From positions 52,573,136 through 52,637,135 of the forward strand of contig NC_044496.1 of NCBI RefSeq assembly GCF_902362185.1: DNA of 64,000 bases, in the 5' to 3' direction. Every line of letters begins with the position of its first letter. Position 1 is the stretch's first letter. The notes beneath the pieces were generated by a model. That model had not been told where the DNA came from. It ran no database searches and saw only the letters and a list, made by a program, of their open reading frames with translations. The position numbers and the translations under genes are program-made. This document shows, piece after piece, positions 24,701 through 37,609 of the stretch. Origin of the DNA: Chanos chanos. Lineage: Eukaryota > Chordata > Actinopteri > Gonorynchiformes > Chanidae.

Positions 24701-26075
24701 ATGACATCTTTTGAGCCTCAAGGTCAGTCGCCTACTCGCTGTGGTCCCCAGTTTCCCAGCTTAGGACAAGAACCTCCAGAGCTCAGCTTATACAGTGACA
24801 ACTACTACCCTCCTCCGTCACTGCCGAGTCCTCAGAGGACAAACCCGACCTCCTATGACCTTGGAGACTACACTACCTCTGCCCCTAATCCCTACCTGTG
24901 GTTCAACAACCCTGGGATCAACAGTACTCCGTACCTTGGAGGACCACCAGGACCTCCTGGTCCACCTTTTGTCCCTCAGCATTATGGCATGCAGAGGCCC
25001 TACCTGGGTCCGGGGGGACCGGGAGGAGCTGGCGGAGAACTTGGTTGGTTCTCAATGCCTTCTCAGGAGGACTTAATGAAGCTGGTCAGGCCACCCTACT
25101 CTTATTCTGCTCTTATTGCCATGGCAATACATGGGGCCCCAGACAGACGCCTGACTCTAAGCCAAATCTATCAGTATGTAGCAGACAATTTCCCGTTCTA
25201 CAACAAGAGCAAGGCAGGCTGGCAGAACTCTATCCGGCACAACCTCTCACTGAATGACTGTTTTAAGAAGGTGCCACGAGATGAAGATGATCCAGGTAAG
25301 AATTTATAGCCGTTACTGTCTGAACAATACACTGTGTGTGGTATTTGTGCTCTGAACCTTGGGTCAAGTGTCCAGTAATTGCAGGTAGTTTTTGAAGATT
25401 TTTGGTAAGGACACCACTCAGTTGTGCAAGTAAATCTGTTTTGAGTCATAATCCAATTTTTTTCCACTCTCTTGACTGTTACAATGTCTGTCTTTCTCTC
25501 TCTTCTCAGGCAAGGGCAATTACTGGACCCTTGACCCAAACTGTGAGAAAATGTTTGACAATGGAAATTTCCGTCGCAAGAGGAAGAGAAAGTCAGACAG
25601 TGTACCTGGAGATGGCAGTTCAGGAGGAACACTTGGCTCAGAATCAGGTGAAGGGAGTGGAAGGGCCAGCCCAAAAAACCCAGCGATTGACATTTCAGCC
25701 ATCCCAGAAAGAGGCCCCTCCCCTGCATCCACAGGCCCCACCCCTTGTCTGAGCAGTTTTCTGTCAGAGATGTCTTCAGTGACCGGCACTTCAGTGGATA
25801 TTGGAGGTGACCCACTGAACCGCCCACTTCCTCTGAGCTTGCCGGTCGATGGGTCACAGAGACCTTCGCAGTCAGCGGGCTTCAGCACCTACTCACCTGG
25901 CTCTACAGTACCAGAGTGGGCATCTCCATTGCCACCACCACCTCCCATCTCCCCTTCAGCTTCCCATTCTTCCCTAGGGTATAATAGCCCTGCCATTAGC
26001 CAGTTCAGTGGGCACTTTTACCCTGGATTGAGCTCGAGTGGTATTCTTTACCCACGGGAGGGCACAGACGTCTAA
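24701..26075 (+). CDS. foxi1: forkhead transcription factor FoxI1
   Basis: Two coding exons, 24701-25295 and 25510-26075, phase-1 intron inside the forkhead coding region (DDPG-KGNYW), 386 residues. The forkhead DNA-binding domain spans about residues 129-223: [14 protein letters not shown], then the recognition helix [21 protein letters not shown], then [31 protein letters not shown]. The N-terminus [11 protein letters not shown] and the C-terminal [13 protein letters not shown] follow the zebrafish foxi1 pattern rather than foxi3. The N-terminal third is rich in Pro, Gly and Tyr; the C-terminal part is rich in Ser and Pro, as in activation domains of this group. FoxI1 acts in the nucleus in otic placode induction, pharyngeal development and the proton-pump-rich ionocyte lineage. 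The gene-poor stretch downstream could carry its enhancers. Confidence 0.96.
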
Positions 26076-26736
26076 ACAGAACAGAACAGTTAGCAGTCAG
26101 CAGTAGGTACGGACACTGGAATGCTCTATCCTAGAGAGAAAATCCAGAGAGAGAGAGAAAACAAAGTCAAACATGCATATAAACAGTTTCACTTAGAGAC
26201 AAACAGACTCACACACACTCCCTTGCCCATATGCCCCCATGGCTGTGGGACTGGAGCAGATTCCCACAGGAACACTTGAGTCAGCACGTGAAGTGCCTAA
26301 CGGACACTCCTAAAGATCCCTTTCGCCAGCAGATCTGATCTAAGACCAGCTGCTGACATCATGCAATTACTCTCTCCTGTTTCAGCTGATAGTATCATAG
26401 AAAAGGAGCCTGAAACCATTACTGGACTCAAACATGGTTGAAGCATGTCTTCTGTCAGCAGAATTTGAGCATGAATAAAATACATTGTTTGAGTTGTGAA
26501 ACGTTAAAAACAACATATTTGAATTTCAATGTTATACTGTTTATTTAAAAAAAAAATGTGTTTTATGTATTGTTTGTTTAGTTTTAATGTGTGTGTGTTT
26601 TGTGTAATGCATTGGTATGTATTTTTACTTTTTTGGGAATTAACTACTAGATAGCATAAGCCTGCAGCTGATCACAGTCTGGGTCGTCTAATGTCATTAA
26701 TGGCTTTAAATGTGGATGGAGTACTTTATTTTGTAA

Positions 26737-26742
26737 AATAAA
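26737..26742 (+). terminator. polyadenylation signal of foxi1
   Basis: AATAAA about 660 bases after the stop codon. An earlier AATAAA at 26474-26479 offers a shorter alternative 3' UTR. Confidence 0.5.
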
Positions 26743-28118
26743 GCAAAAAATGGAACAACTCTGCCTTTTTCTCAGGTCTTTAATGAGCTATGATAACATT
26801 AAGTATTTTACTGACTGAAGCTATCACAAGTAAATGTGACAGCGAAACAGTAAATTTCTCTAGACCCCTTTCAACTTTAGTATGAGTTTTCCTGCTCTTT
26901 TTTTTCATGTTTGTACCTTTGGCTTTTTTTAATTCTTTTGTGAACACTAGATTTCTAGGAATATTTTAAATATTCTCATTATCTTACAATCGATGATAAA
27001 GATGTAAGACACAACTAGTTACAACAGAAGAGAGTTAGTGGACACTTCTGTTTACCACAAATGAAATATGATATTGCCCCACACAATGATTGATGGCTAA
27101 CTGATTCCCACAGGATCTGTGAGAGTCAACAAAGTTCACCTGTCTCCTCTCACCCTCACCTTCTCCATCTTCTTCACTGCTGACACAACTACGGTGGTGT
27201 CAGGTACACCGTGGGGACCTTTCCTAAAATATGTAAGCTATTCAAATATTTTCTGACATGTCCAGTGACATTGGAAATGACTCCCAAATTAGAGGCCAGT
27301 TAGTGACAATGTTGTTAATTTTATTTTATACAAATACTGTCAAGATGCGTGAATTATACATCTGTAAATGCTCATTACAAACACTGGCCCGATAGAACTG
27401 TTTTATTACAAGGCGGTCTTAGGAATCAATTATTTTCAGTTTCAGGATAAGATCAAGATTCCAGTGGAAATCATATTGTATCACACAACACTAGGTAGCC
27501 TTAGCCTCCTTATATAACCTTAAGGACATTATTTACCCCCAAACAAAGGCAGCATGACTGTCTTGTACTCTCAACTGAAAAGGAAAAAGAAAAAAATGAC
27601 AATGGACGGACAAACTGAATTTCTTTCCAGAGGCCCAAAAGGCTGCCTGTACAGTTCAGAGCCAGGGGTAATATAAAAAATGCAAATGAAGACATGCTGG
27701 GAAAGCGGATGATGTTTTCATTACTGTGCAAAACCCAGTGGTGTCCATTTGTTATCACACCCTTTCATGACAGAAAGCTTTTTTTTTTTTCCCTCTTCCC
27801 AGTCATTGACATGACCAACAGTCAATGTGAATCACTTAATCAGGTCTCCTGACAGAGCAGAAACCGACACTGCAGTGTCAGTGTTTACCTGACAGCTCTA
27901 TGTCTTTCACAGAATGCCTCAGTTCATGTCATCGGGCAACTGCTTTGCATAACAGTTTCTAAAATATTGGAGACATGGAAATACACTAAGTTACGATATT
28001 GGGTTTTACGTTGATCAAATCTGAATAATCCATTGTGGAGATTTTTTTGTTGTTTTGTTTGCTGTTTACAGTGACTTTTATAATGACTCATTACCTCATT
28101 TTGGACTATTATACTTCT

Positions 28119-28121
<3 letters not shown>

Positions 28122-28161
<40 letters not shown>
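28122..28161. repeat. (CT)n microsatellite
   Basis: About 20 CT units without interruption. A purine-rich GA tract lies at about 28468-28520. Confidence 0.9.
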
Positions 28162-28169
<8 letters not shown>

Positions 28170-29247
28170 TAAAATACTGTGGTTTGCCTGCCCCTCAGGC
28201 AAACAGGCTTTCTTAACTAAAACCTTCAAATGCAATCACCAGTTGTCAAAACTCACTCCAAATATTACAAAACTGTATCATGTAGTATATCCACATGCAA
28301 AGTTGTTCCTATCATAAAATATTATTTATGACATCTTTGCTACTTGTTTGAAGCTTATTTGAGCTTGGATGATTTGTGAGGCTGAGACTGACTTGCGGTT
28401 TCTGACCCATGACTAACAGAGAGATAAAATACAGTTGGGGAGAAAAGGGGTGGAAAAAGAAAGAGATACAGAGAGGGAGAGAGAGAGAGAAAGAGACAGG
28501 GAGAGAGAGAGAGAGAGAAAGAGAAAGTCACGGCTTTGTTGATATAGCGATAACTGTAGGGGAAGAATACCAGAGACACTAAGGGATGCAAAAGCAAAAC
28601 GTCCGTTTAGGAATAATGTTCAAATATTTTGTCTGAACATGACGCACCACCCCCAAATAGTATCTCTGGCACATAGCTTGACTTGAGTTGGCAACAGTTT
28701 ACATGAAATGAAGCCCTGGTAAGAACAGGTGAGGCTAAAACATAAGGACAGAGTTTTCTTTGTTTATTCTCATCACGCTGAATGCCAAGAGAAACAGGGA
28801 GTGCTAACAAACTGGAACAAAGTAGGCAGAGACTCTAGGCAGTACTTTAAGGAAATTGGCCTTAGTTTGAAAACTGTTCACTTTACTACTTTCTCCCAGG
28901 TTTATAAGAATGCAAATTTCTAACCGTTAATCATATCACTGTGATATGTGCTTTTTCCAGGAAGGTTGTGACAGTTTTCCCCTAGCTATGATATATGGGA
29001 ATTTAATCCTTGTTAAGCAGTACTGAAGGAATAGAAAACCTGTTATCAAATGAGTTTCCCTCTAATGCATTCTGACGAAGTTACTGAATGTGTCTATGTC
29101 CAGCTTTGCGGTTATAACATGTAGAAATCCGTTCCACCTGCGTACAGTAATAGAAATCCATTTCATTTGTATTAGTATAACTCTGAGCTCATCAGCATCC
29201 TTCATCATTAATCTCACTATTACTGCGTGTTAGTGCATATATGTGTC

Positions 29248-29251
<4 letters not shown>

Positions 29252-29342
<91 letters not shown>

Positions 29343-29356
29343 ATATATATATATAT
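29252..29356. repeat. compound (TA)n(GT)n(TA)n microsatellite
   Basis: (TA) from 29252 to 29306, (GT) from 29307 to 29338, then TA again to about 29356. The self-complementary TA arms could form a cruciform. Confidence 0.92.
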
Positions 29357-31751
29357 GTATGTATTCTTGAAATTTATAAATACAAGTCATGATATATGTT
29401 GTCTTGCAAGAAATGTTATTTGTCTTACAGGATGTTTTATTTCTAACATTAAAAAGGCATATTAAAGGAAAGCAAATTCTTCTAGAGGATAAGTAACTGT
29501 AAGAATGAGGACTCACATCAAGCTACAAACTGAAAAAAGGGTCAGACTTTTAAGACTCGGAGTGAAAAGACCATCCCATTGCCCGACAAAATCTTCTCTA
29601 GCACCTGCTCTCCAACAGATTAACCGATACCAGCATAACCACAAGAAGAGATAGCATGTCTAACTTTTACAAACTGACAAACCAGTGAAGTGTGACACCA
29701 CATTTTGCTACTCTCATTCATTTTTTTTTTTATTATTATTATTATAGAATCTTTTTGGAAAGGGTATGAATTTATCTATGTGACAGCTTTGGAGATCAAG
29801 TGATAACACCTTTAATTTTTTTTTGTGAATTTTATGATTATGGTGTCAAAAATCCTTTGCATGTTGCCACCTTAAACCTTGAAGAAGACAGCTCATGGTT
29901 AAAACATTGCCAGTGAATTTTGCATCAGAACATGACGGTATAAAATTATGCAAATATTCATCTGGAATACCAAGTACATAGATACTGAAGAGTAGCATTT
30001 TGCAGATGTACGGGGTGTAAACAAACAAAAAATCACAATACAAAAAGACATTTCATAAATGATTGTGACAATAACTATCATGAATGATTTTTCTCATGGT
30101 TGTAGTGGACGCGGAACAATAGAAAATGGTTTAATTTAACTTTATTTTACCATACATTTTAACATAAAAATGAAACAAAACCTCAGAACCCTTCTTGATA
30201 TTTTTTTGGTATGTTTTCTTTTTTTTACCACTGAAAAGAAGGAGTCGTGGTCACGGCACTAACCCCAGTGATGTGTGTGTAAAATTGCTTTGCAGTGTAT
30301 TAAAATACACAATACTTTACTGAAGAATATATTCACCGGACAAGAATGAAATCCGGGCCCAGCGTTCATTAATCAAGCCTGAGCACATGCATTCCCTCTG
30401 CCTCGGGGCAGAGAAATATTGCTTAACAGCGTAATGTGATTAAAATCTATAAATCTTCGTCTGCACCTGCTCTGTCGTGTGCCATGCACCCGCACACCTG
30501 TCCTTCAAACGGAATGCGCAAGACGCTGTAAAGGAGGAGGTATGAGTGGATCATCACCTTCCCCCAGTACTTTCCCCTGTATCGCCGAGTGGCTTCACAG
30601 AGAGGTGCTTCAGTTTCATTGGATGCAGGTGCTCTCACTGAAGGCATGCATACAGCAGACGATTATGTAAATGCGAAACTGCAGGCTATTTATTTATTTT
30701 TCACGAAAATTAATCAAATGGTTCTAAGACCGCTGAGAGAGTGTAATTAGACATGTGTCAGCTCTTAATAATGAACTGATGAGACTGACAGAAAATAAAT
30801 AAATAAATAAAACCAAACAATTTGCTCTTTTTTTTTTTTGGAAAATGTGCGTTCCTTTTATCGATCTCTCGCAGCAGCTAAAAGCTGGAATTCTCTGTTT
30901 ACTGAAGAACAGAGCGCAAGCATATCTTCAGGGTTTGATTAAAGTCCCTCCTGCCTCTTGACAGCCAATTCATCTAAAAAACTAGGTCATTTGACCCAAG
31001 GTCGTTGGGCACATTTTTTTTTAGCGTTTGGTCGCTGTCATTGTCTTCTGTTCCTTCTTACTGAGCCAGTAAAGCTTCACCATGCAGATATCTGACCTCT
31101 TCAACAACCATGAAACATGTTTGCACTTGTCATAATTGCTTTCTAAGTGAAAACACCCTCAGTTAGCACTGTCCTATATCATCAAAGTCTGTTGGAAAAG
31201 TCTGCTTGTTTATGAAATCTTGGTTACCATGGTCCTCAAGGTCATTTAAAAAAAATCTGTTCAATAAGATCCCATTTAATCTCATTGGAGATCCACTCAT
31301 GACGTGGTTGTTCTTAATGGACCCATCTGACGGCGAACGCAGTTACGGGGTCATGTTCGTATGCATGAACACGTGCTGCTTGTGTTTTGGAACAGAATTA
31401 CGTGGATGAGATTAGTTGGGGATGTTCTGAGGTTGGCAGCAAAAACAGGCTGTGTTGACACAGTAAACTTCAAACGGACAACGCAGAACCCATCAAGATC
31501 AGAGATGGGCAGGTGGAACGGATGACTGCGGACTAAGATTGATCTGACGAAGCCAACACTGGAAGGGTTCAGATTCAGTTATACTGACTGTTTGTGAAAC
31601 ACACTGCTTATCCTGTAAGGAACTGTCCTTCAGTTTTTTTTGTTTTCTAAAAATGATGTTTTTTAGTTCAGAGAAAGATACTTGAAGGCAGCAACTCCAT
31701 GATAGGGCACGTCACCCTCCTGTCATTAGCGACACCAAACAGTAACCATGC

Positions 31752-31779
31752 GCTATACTGTTTACTAAAACAGTATAGC
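31752..31779. repeat. perfect 12-base inverted repeat with 4-base loop
   Basis: Arms at 31752-31763 and 31768-31779 are exact reverse complements around a 4-base loop. A related word (TGTTTAGTAAAC) follows at 31791-31802. No gene is close. See findings. Confidence 0.8.
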
Positions 31780-32486
31780 CCTATTAACGGTGTTTAGTAA
31801 ACGCAGACTGAGAGCACAGGGTGAAGTCAAGTGATGCTCTGATTCTTAGTATTTGCAGAGAAAAGAACCTTCCAGACACAGTCCTCTGTTGTGTGTAAAT
31901 AATTGAACACACTTCTGACACGTGCTAAATTGGAAGTTCGGTGTATTGTACTGTATTGTTGCCATCACACTAGTTAGAAAACTCACCTCGCATTGAAAAA
32001 CGTGCTCTTTTTGGCTTCTTAATTATCAATTAATACCCAAATAGATTCCTGATTGTAAGAATTAGTTGAAAGAGATATAAATAAAACATTATGTAATTAC
32101 AAAATTAAATAACTTGGTTATAGATAAGATAGGAAAACAGGCAAAACAGGAAGAGAGAATTTTAAAAGATAATACCAAATGCTTAAAATTCAGCCGGTTT
32201 GATAGAATGAAATACAAACAGATTTTCAGTAGGGGTTGGGCAACAAGAAGAATACAAAAATCGAACCGATAGGCTTTCATCTGCGCCATCCAGTGTGTAC
32301 TAAAACAAGTCCAGAAATGTCCCTTTTGTTAAAACCAACATAGTTTTGAATGACAAAAAAAATGACGAAGGCAAGTAACGCCGCCAGAAGTCTTGCATCA
32401 TGAAAGTCTCTTCCCCTGACATTCCCTTCAAGGTTAAAGATCCATGGAGAAAGAAATGAAACACAAAAAATGGAGAGAAGCCAGGA

Positions 32487-32524
<38 letters not shown>

Positions 32525-34020
32525 AAAATTTCATTGTCAAAGCTGATGAGAATCAACAAAGTAGAGCAAAAAAAACCTTTCCTCTCATTCCATGTTGAAT
32601 CATTTGCCTTGATGCACTCTTGATCCCCAAAATCAAATTCAAAAGTAAAGTAATCCTTTCCAGAAAAGTGTTTTTTTTTTTTCTTTCTTGTTGCAAACAG
32701 ATCCTCATTCCTGGAGCGGCACCCCAGTGTGAATGAAGTACCATCTTCCTAGGCTTTTATAGAATATTTAGGGAAAATAGTGTTCAGAGAAAACAAACAT
32801 TGTTTAAAGTGTGCACTGCATTGGACAGTTCTGTGTTATTTCACCCTAAAATATTTGACATGTCAACATGGCATAAACAAGACTCTATGTCTGTAAAGAG
32901 GTACTTAGTGAGAGCAGAGTGTACTGGCTGCTGGTCTCTTACAACATGGTTCATTATTAGTTTCAACAGCTAACAGCCGCAGTGTTTCTTAATCAAATAT
33001 GTACACACCATCAACCTCATGCAGTACGTTACCGGGGTCTGAGGTAAAAAATGCAAAGATTATATCATTCTGGATTCATATGAGAGCTCCAAAGCTCTGA
33101 AGCTATGTTAAGATGAATAGCTGCGAGTAAACATTTCAGAGTAAATGTTAATCTGTCATCTGCCCCTCCCTGTGGTAAAAGAGTGAATTGCATATTAATG
33201 TAACGATGAAGTGCGCCGTAACCCAAGAGATAACGGTTACTCTCAGCTCTTCACAGGAACTCTCAAAAAGGCCTTAATCTTTTTTTTTTTTTTTTACCAG
33301 TACCATATTACTTCTAATGTCATAGCCACAACAATGAGCTTTTTCAAAACGAATATTCAAATGCTCTGAATGTAAAGCAGAACGCGTAAATAGTACGTCA
33401 GCTGGACAGAACCGAAAACCTAGGCAAAAGGTTTGAGGATGAACATATCGAATTGCTTTTCCTCTCTTTCCTCGGGAGACGCATACTTGTCCCGCTGACT
33501 AGAGCTAACTATGACTGATTGACTTATACGCTATTGCCACAAGGGACCCTCCCAACCACGTTGTGCCTTGCAACCAAATCTATTAAGGTACAAGTTTGGT
33601 TCAAGCTGGTCGTACCAGGGCTTCATGTCTCGTTCTGTTTAAAAAAATCAAATTGAGTCTGCGTTTAGTTTAAATACACTGAGTGTGCAGGTCTGTTTCA
33701 GTGTAAACACGCTGAGAGGGGAGAACGAGGATTACTATTGATGAGATTCACTGGACTGTGACCAGTATACGTGGAGCCGAAACCTCTACAGCAAATAAAA
33801 AAAAAATTGCGCTCCTGCGGTACACATACATTAAATTAAATTAACCTATTAAGTCATCAAGTTTGAGTTGTGGAACAATATCTCAAGGGAACGGGCTGAG
33901 GAATCTGCCCAGTATCTGAACAACATGTTCAGATCCTTTAAAACCATACACAAATAACATGTTTGTGTAGAGCTTTCCATTTTAATAAGTCACACTGTTG
34001 GGTAAATCTCTCTGTGAATC

Positions 34021-34082
34021 TCTCTCTCTCTTTCTCTTCCTCTGTGTGTGTGTGAGTGTATGTGTGTGTGTGTGTGTGTGTG
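34021..34082. repeat. CT then GT microsatellite
   Basis: CT-rich run from about 34018 followed by interrupted GT repeats to about 34082. Confidence 0.85.
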
Positions 34083-36407
34083 CGCAAGATAGAGAGTGCA
34101 TGTTTTTATGCTTAATATGTGCCACTAGTATGTGACAGAAAGATAACCACTGAAAGAGAACAACAAAAAAAAACATAACATCATTGCAATTACGTGCCTT
34201 TAGAAAATGAGAAACTGAACGATAATTGAATGCAGCCATCACAGCATACCCCAATGTGCATATTCTCAGGGAAAATTACAGGAATGAAATTCATGCACCT
34301 TTAAATTATGATGCGTCTCTGAACCTGTTACTGTTGACCTTTAAATCTTGGCAATGCTACTCTCACTCTGTCCCTGTTCCCTCTCTCTCTCCCACACAGA
34401 CGCTGAAGCACGTAGATGGACCCGTCAGCTGGTTCAGAGACCATAGGAACTTCACTGAGGCATGGTAGTCACATCAGTCCCTCAGGGCAAGACATATCCT
34501 TCCATTTATGCTGTGCAGGCTCACTAACACACATGGTATTCACCTAGATGGGAGCAGATATTTTGAATATAAATGTTTTATTCAGTTTTGAGCACAGACA
34601 ACTTGAGACACTAAAGATGAATGTGATGTATCGAGTATTTTGCATTCTTGTTTTTGGCCTCTCCAGTGACAGGGGAAGATCATTTGGATCCAGTTTAAGA
34701 GACTCCAGGTTCCATTGTACAAGAATTAGGTTATGTATTTAATGACAACATTTGTGATTACTGATTAGTAGATGTAATGTAGGCTATTGCACAACCATCT
34801 GACATAGATAACAAACTGAGCAGACTCTGTGAGTGATTTAAAAACCAGAGGGAAAAATATGCTTGAGACAGCAGTGAACTGAGAGAGAACTAAAGCTTAT
34901 TAAATGGGACATTCAATTAGGGCCAGGCAAAGAGATTAGAGTCCAAGCCAATTTACATATGAGTTCTAACATTTATAAAAAAAAAACAAAAAAAAACCCC
35001 AAACAAGCAAAATTAATCCAGCGGCCGCACCAAAATGGAATTAAGACTTAATTAACATCAAACGCAACTTTACTGTAATTGTGAATGATATGTCTAAATA
35101 TTAAATTTCATACACACAAGATTCTACCATGCAGCTGATGTTGTAGCACTTGGGAGGGCATTTGTGTCAAATAGGAGCAAAAGCAAAGGAGCTAGGAACA
35201 TTCCAGTGGGGGAAAGATAATGGATTGAAGAATCCACAAACAGGAACATTTATGTTCTTTTAACCTTGACTTCTGGTTGCTAGGTTACACACTGTTACCA
35301 CAGTGACCTAGTGCTGAGGTTAGCACCCATAGGGTTTCAGATAAATTATAGATGGAGAACACAAATGCACTTATAAAGGGCAAACTGAGAAAAGTGATAA
35401 TGAGAGAAAGAGAGGGAGAGAGACGTGTTTGTTTGTGCACGCGTGTGCGTGTGTGTGTGTGCGTGTTTGTTTATCAGAGAGGGATCTGTAAAACAAATCG
35501 ATGACTGTCATACATTCCTTGACTCAGAATAGATGAAAATTATTACAGAAGAACAAACAATGGAACCAGCAGTTCTTTTTTTTCCAGTGAATTCCACAAA
35601 ACAAACCCTGTTTCTAGCACCTTTTCTATCCTACACTGTTCATCACTTGAGTAACTCGGTGTATACTGGCATGGTACGTTTAATTGTCTGCATATTTTTA
35701 TTTCATTTTAGTTCACGTTTTTGAAACAAGTCACAGAATGAAGCCTTTTTTGAATTTGAATTATAATTTCAGAGAGAGAGAGAGAGAGAATGATGCATGA
35801 TGCAAATTTTTAATGATTTAAATTTATTTGTAATAAATACAAATAAGCAGGCAATTATGTTGGTTTATGTGAAAATGATCTGTCTAAAAATGTGAACGGT
35901 ACTACAGATGTGAAGACGTTAAAGATGCTAATGATGGGCCAGTGTGACCGTGAGCAGTGAGAATGGTGCTTAGAAAGCAGTTACTCGCTATTACTGGGAA
36001 CCTGCACCTTTACACAGCTAATGAATATGTCAATAGTGTGCCCAAGACCATGCAGTTCTCGACTAGTCCTAAAGCAGCCACTGAATAAATTACTCCCTCC
36101 TTCTCACACCTTTCCTATCCCCCAGAGATCTCCACGTCTTCTCTCTCCTTTTTCCTCCTTCTCTCTCTCCCTTATCCTCCCTTCCTTATGTTTTATTCAT
36201 CCATTTCTCTCCCTCAGTGAATTGACATCCTCAGGGCATTGTAGTCTCCACAGTGGCTTGGCAATCAGAAAATGAGTCTACTTCTTGCTAATAAAACTGG
36301 TTAGCAACATCTTTTAACATCTGTTCACTTGTTAATTACAGCATTCACTAATAGAGGTCTTCACTTTGGACATGTATTTTCTTAACTTAAATGAACATGT
36401 ATTCAGT

Positions 36408-36491
36408 GGGAGAGAGAGAGAGATATATATAGAGAGAGAGAGAGAGAGGGAGGGACGGAGAGAGATAGGGAGAGAGATAGAGAGAGAGAGG
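36408..36491. repeat. GA-rich microsatellite
   Basis: Interrupted (GA)n with a small ATATAT break near 36423-36430. It is all purine on the + strand apart from short TA breaks and one CGG. Confidence 0.88.
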
Positions 36492-37255
36492 TTGAAGTTG
36501 AGGGGAATGACAGAAGTATCAAACTTAAAATAACAGGTTACTCTGTAGTTTTGATTTTCTCCTGTTCTGAGGGAAATTTGACCGATGAGCTAAAATCTAT
36601 TGCCATAATCAGATTATTTCCATGAGGACTGTGGGAAACAAAAGAAAACGGAATGGAACGGTCACGTCAGTGGCTTCACTGATTGGCCAGAATAGGTCAT
36701 GTGACCATCTAGACTAGGGGTGGGCAACCTTTTCAGGTTATAGGCCCAGACCGCGCTTTTAAATCCTGAAGTCACATTCTGTGAGGGTAAATATACAACC
36801 TATTAACAGTAAACATTAACTTCTGATGCTGTAGATGTAACTATATATGAAAGCGCTTACTGAGCACACATCAGAGCAAAATATTGCTTTGCCCTTCCTC
36901 ACTCTACTCTGCATTCAAGTTTCAGTGGAAGTCTGACACACAATGAGGTCTATGAGGGAGCGCTAAGCCACGGGGATTTGACCCAATGAGCATAAATTGC
37001 TAAGCAGTAGCAACATATATTGGTTATTGTTTGCATGCAAGATATTGTTCTTTAGCTGGTCAGCTCTATTATCCAGAGCAATTGATTCAATTAAAAGTGA
37101 ATAGGAAAACACCAAATATGTCAACCTTTATTGGACCATTCTACAAAAAAAGGCCGATAATATTTACAAGCACATGCCTTTGTTTTCTTTTTGTGTGTGG
37201 TTCTCCTAATTATTTGCCTAATTATTATACAAAATCACTGAGGTGAATGAAAACA

Positions 37256-37606
37256 GGGCGGCACGGTGGCGCAGTGGGCAGTGCTGTCGTCTCATAGCAA
37301 CAGTGGAGTTTGCACGTTCTCCCCGTGGCTGTGTGGATTTCCTCCGGCAGCTCCGGTTTCCTCCCACAGTCCAAAGACATGTAAGTCAGGTCAGTTGGAG
37401 ATACTCAATTGCTTCTGTGCGTGAATGTGTTTGTCTGCGTGTCTGCCCTGCGATGGACTGGCGACCTGTCCAGGGTGTTTCCCCGCCTCTCACCCAGTGG
37501 CCGCTGGGATAGGCTCCAGCACCCCCGCGACCCTAATTAGGATAAGCGGCTTAGAAAATGAATGAATGAATGAATGAATGAATGAATGAATGAATGAATG
37601 AAAACA
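37256..37606 (+). mobile_element. teleost tRNA-type SINE with L2-like LINE tail
   Basis: Begins with GGGCGGCACGGTGGCGCAGTGG, which contains a Pol III A-box-like word. It continues with the widely shared fish segment CGTTCTCCCCGTG...TCCAAAGACATGTA, then GCGATGGACTGGCGACCTGTCC and GGGATAGGCTCCAGC, and ends in (GAAT)n at about 37556-37600. Compared with the usual full copy, the stretch after the A box that carries the B box (GGTTCGA type) seems to be missing. A likely target-site duplication GAATGAAAACA is present at 37245-37255 and 37596-37606, though the right copy merges with the tail repeat. The family is a non-autonomous retrotransposon moved by an L2-type LINE. Confidence 0.8.
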
Positions 37607-37609
37607 CTT

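Larger units (their letters stand above)
26745..37240. other. gene-poor region downstream of foxi1
   Basis: About 10.5 kb in which I find no coding exon on either strand. Short open frames occur but lack recognisable motifs. Contents include several microsatellites (CT at 28122-28161; GA at 28468-28520; TA/GT at 29252-29356; GA at 32488-32520; GT at 34043-34082; GA at 36411-36490), many A or T runs and a perfect hairpin at 31752-31779. Non-repetitive stretches such as about 30340-30680 and 34900-34980 could be conserved regulatory sequence, but that cannot be tested here. In human, KCNMB1 and KCNIP1 lie between LCP2 and GABRP; no trace of either is seen. Confidence 0.5.

Noticed and set aside
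25198-25857. 219-codon minus-strand open frame over foxi1
   Set aside because: Antisense shadow of the forkhead gene, crossing its intron. The sense strand fully explains the sequence.
34226-34468. 80-codon + frame ending TLKHVDGPVSWFRDHRNFTEAW, preceded by a CT/CACAG acceptor-like tract
   Set aside because: Looked like a terminal exon, but no partner exon, family or matching donor could be found.
36715-36740. GGGGTGGGCAACCTTT word typical of some teleost interspersed repeats
   Set aside because: Too short and without recognisable borders to call an element.
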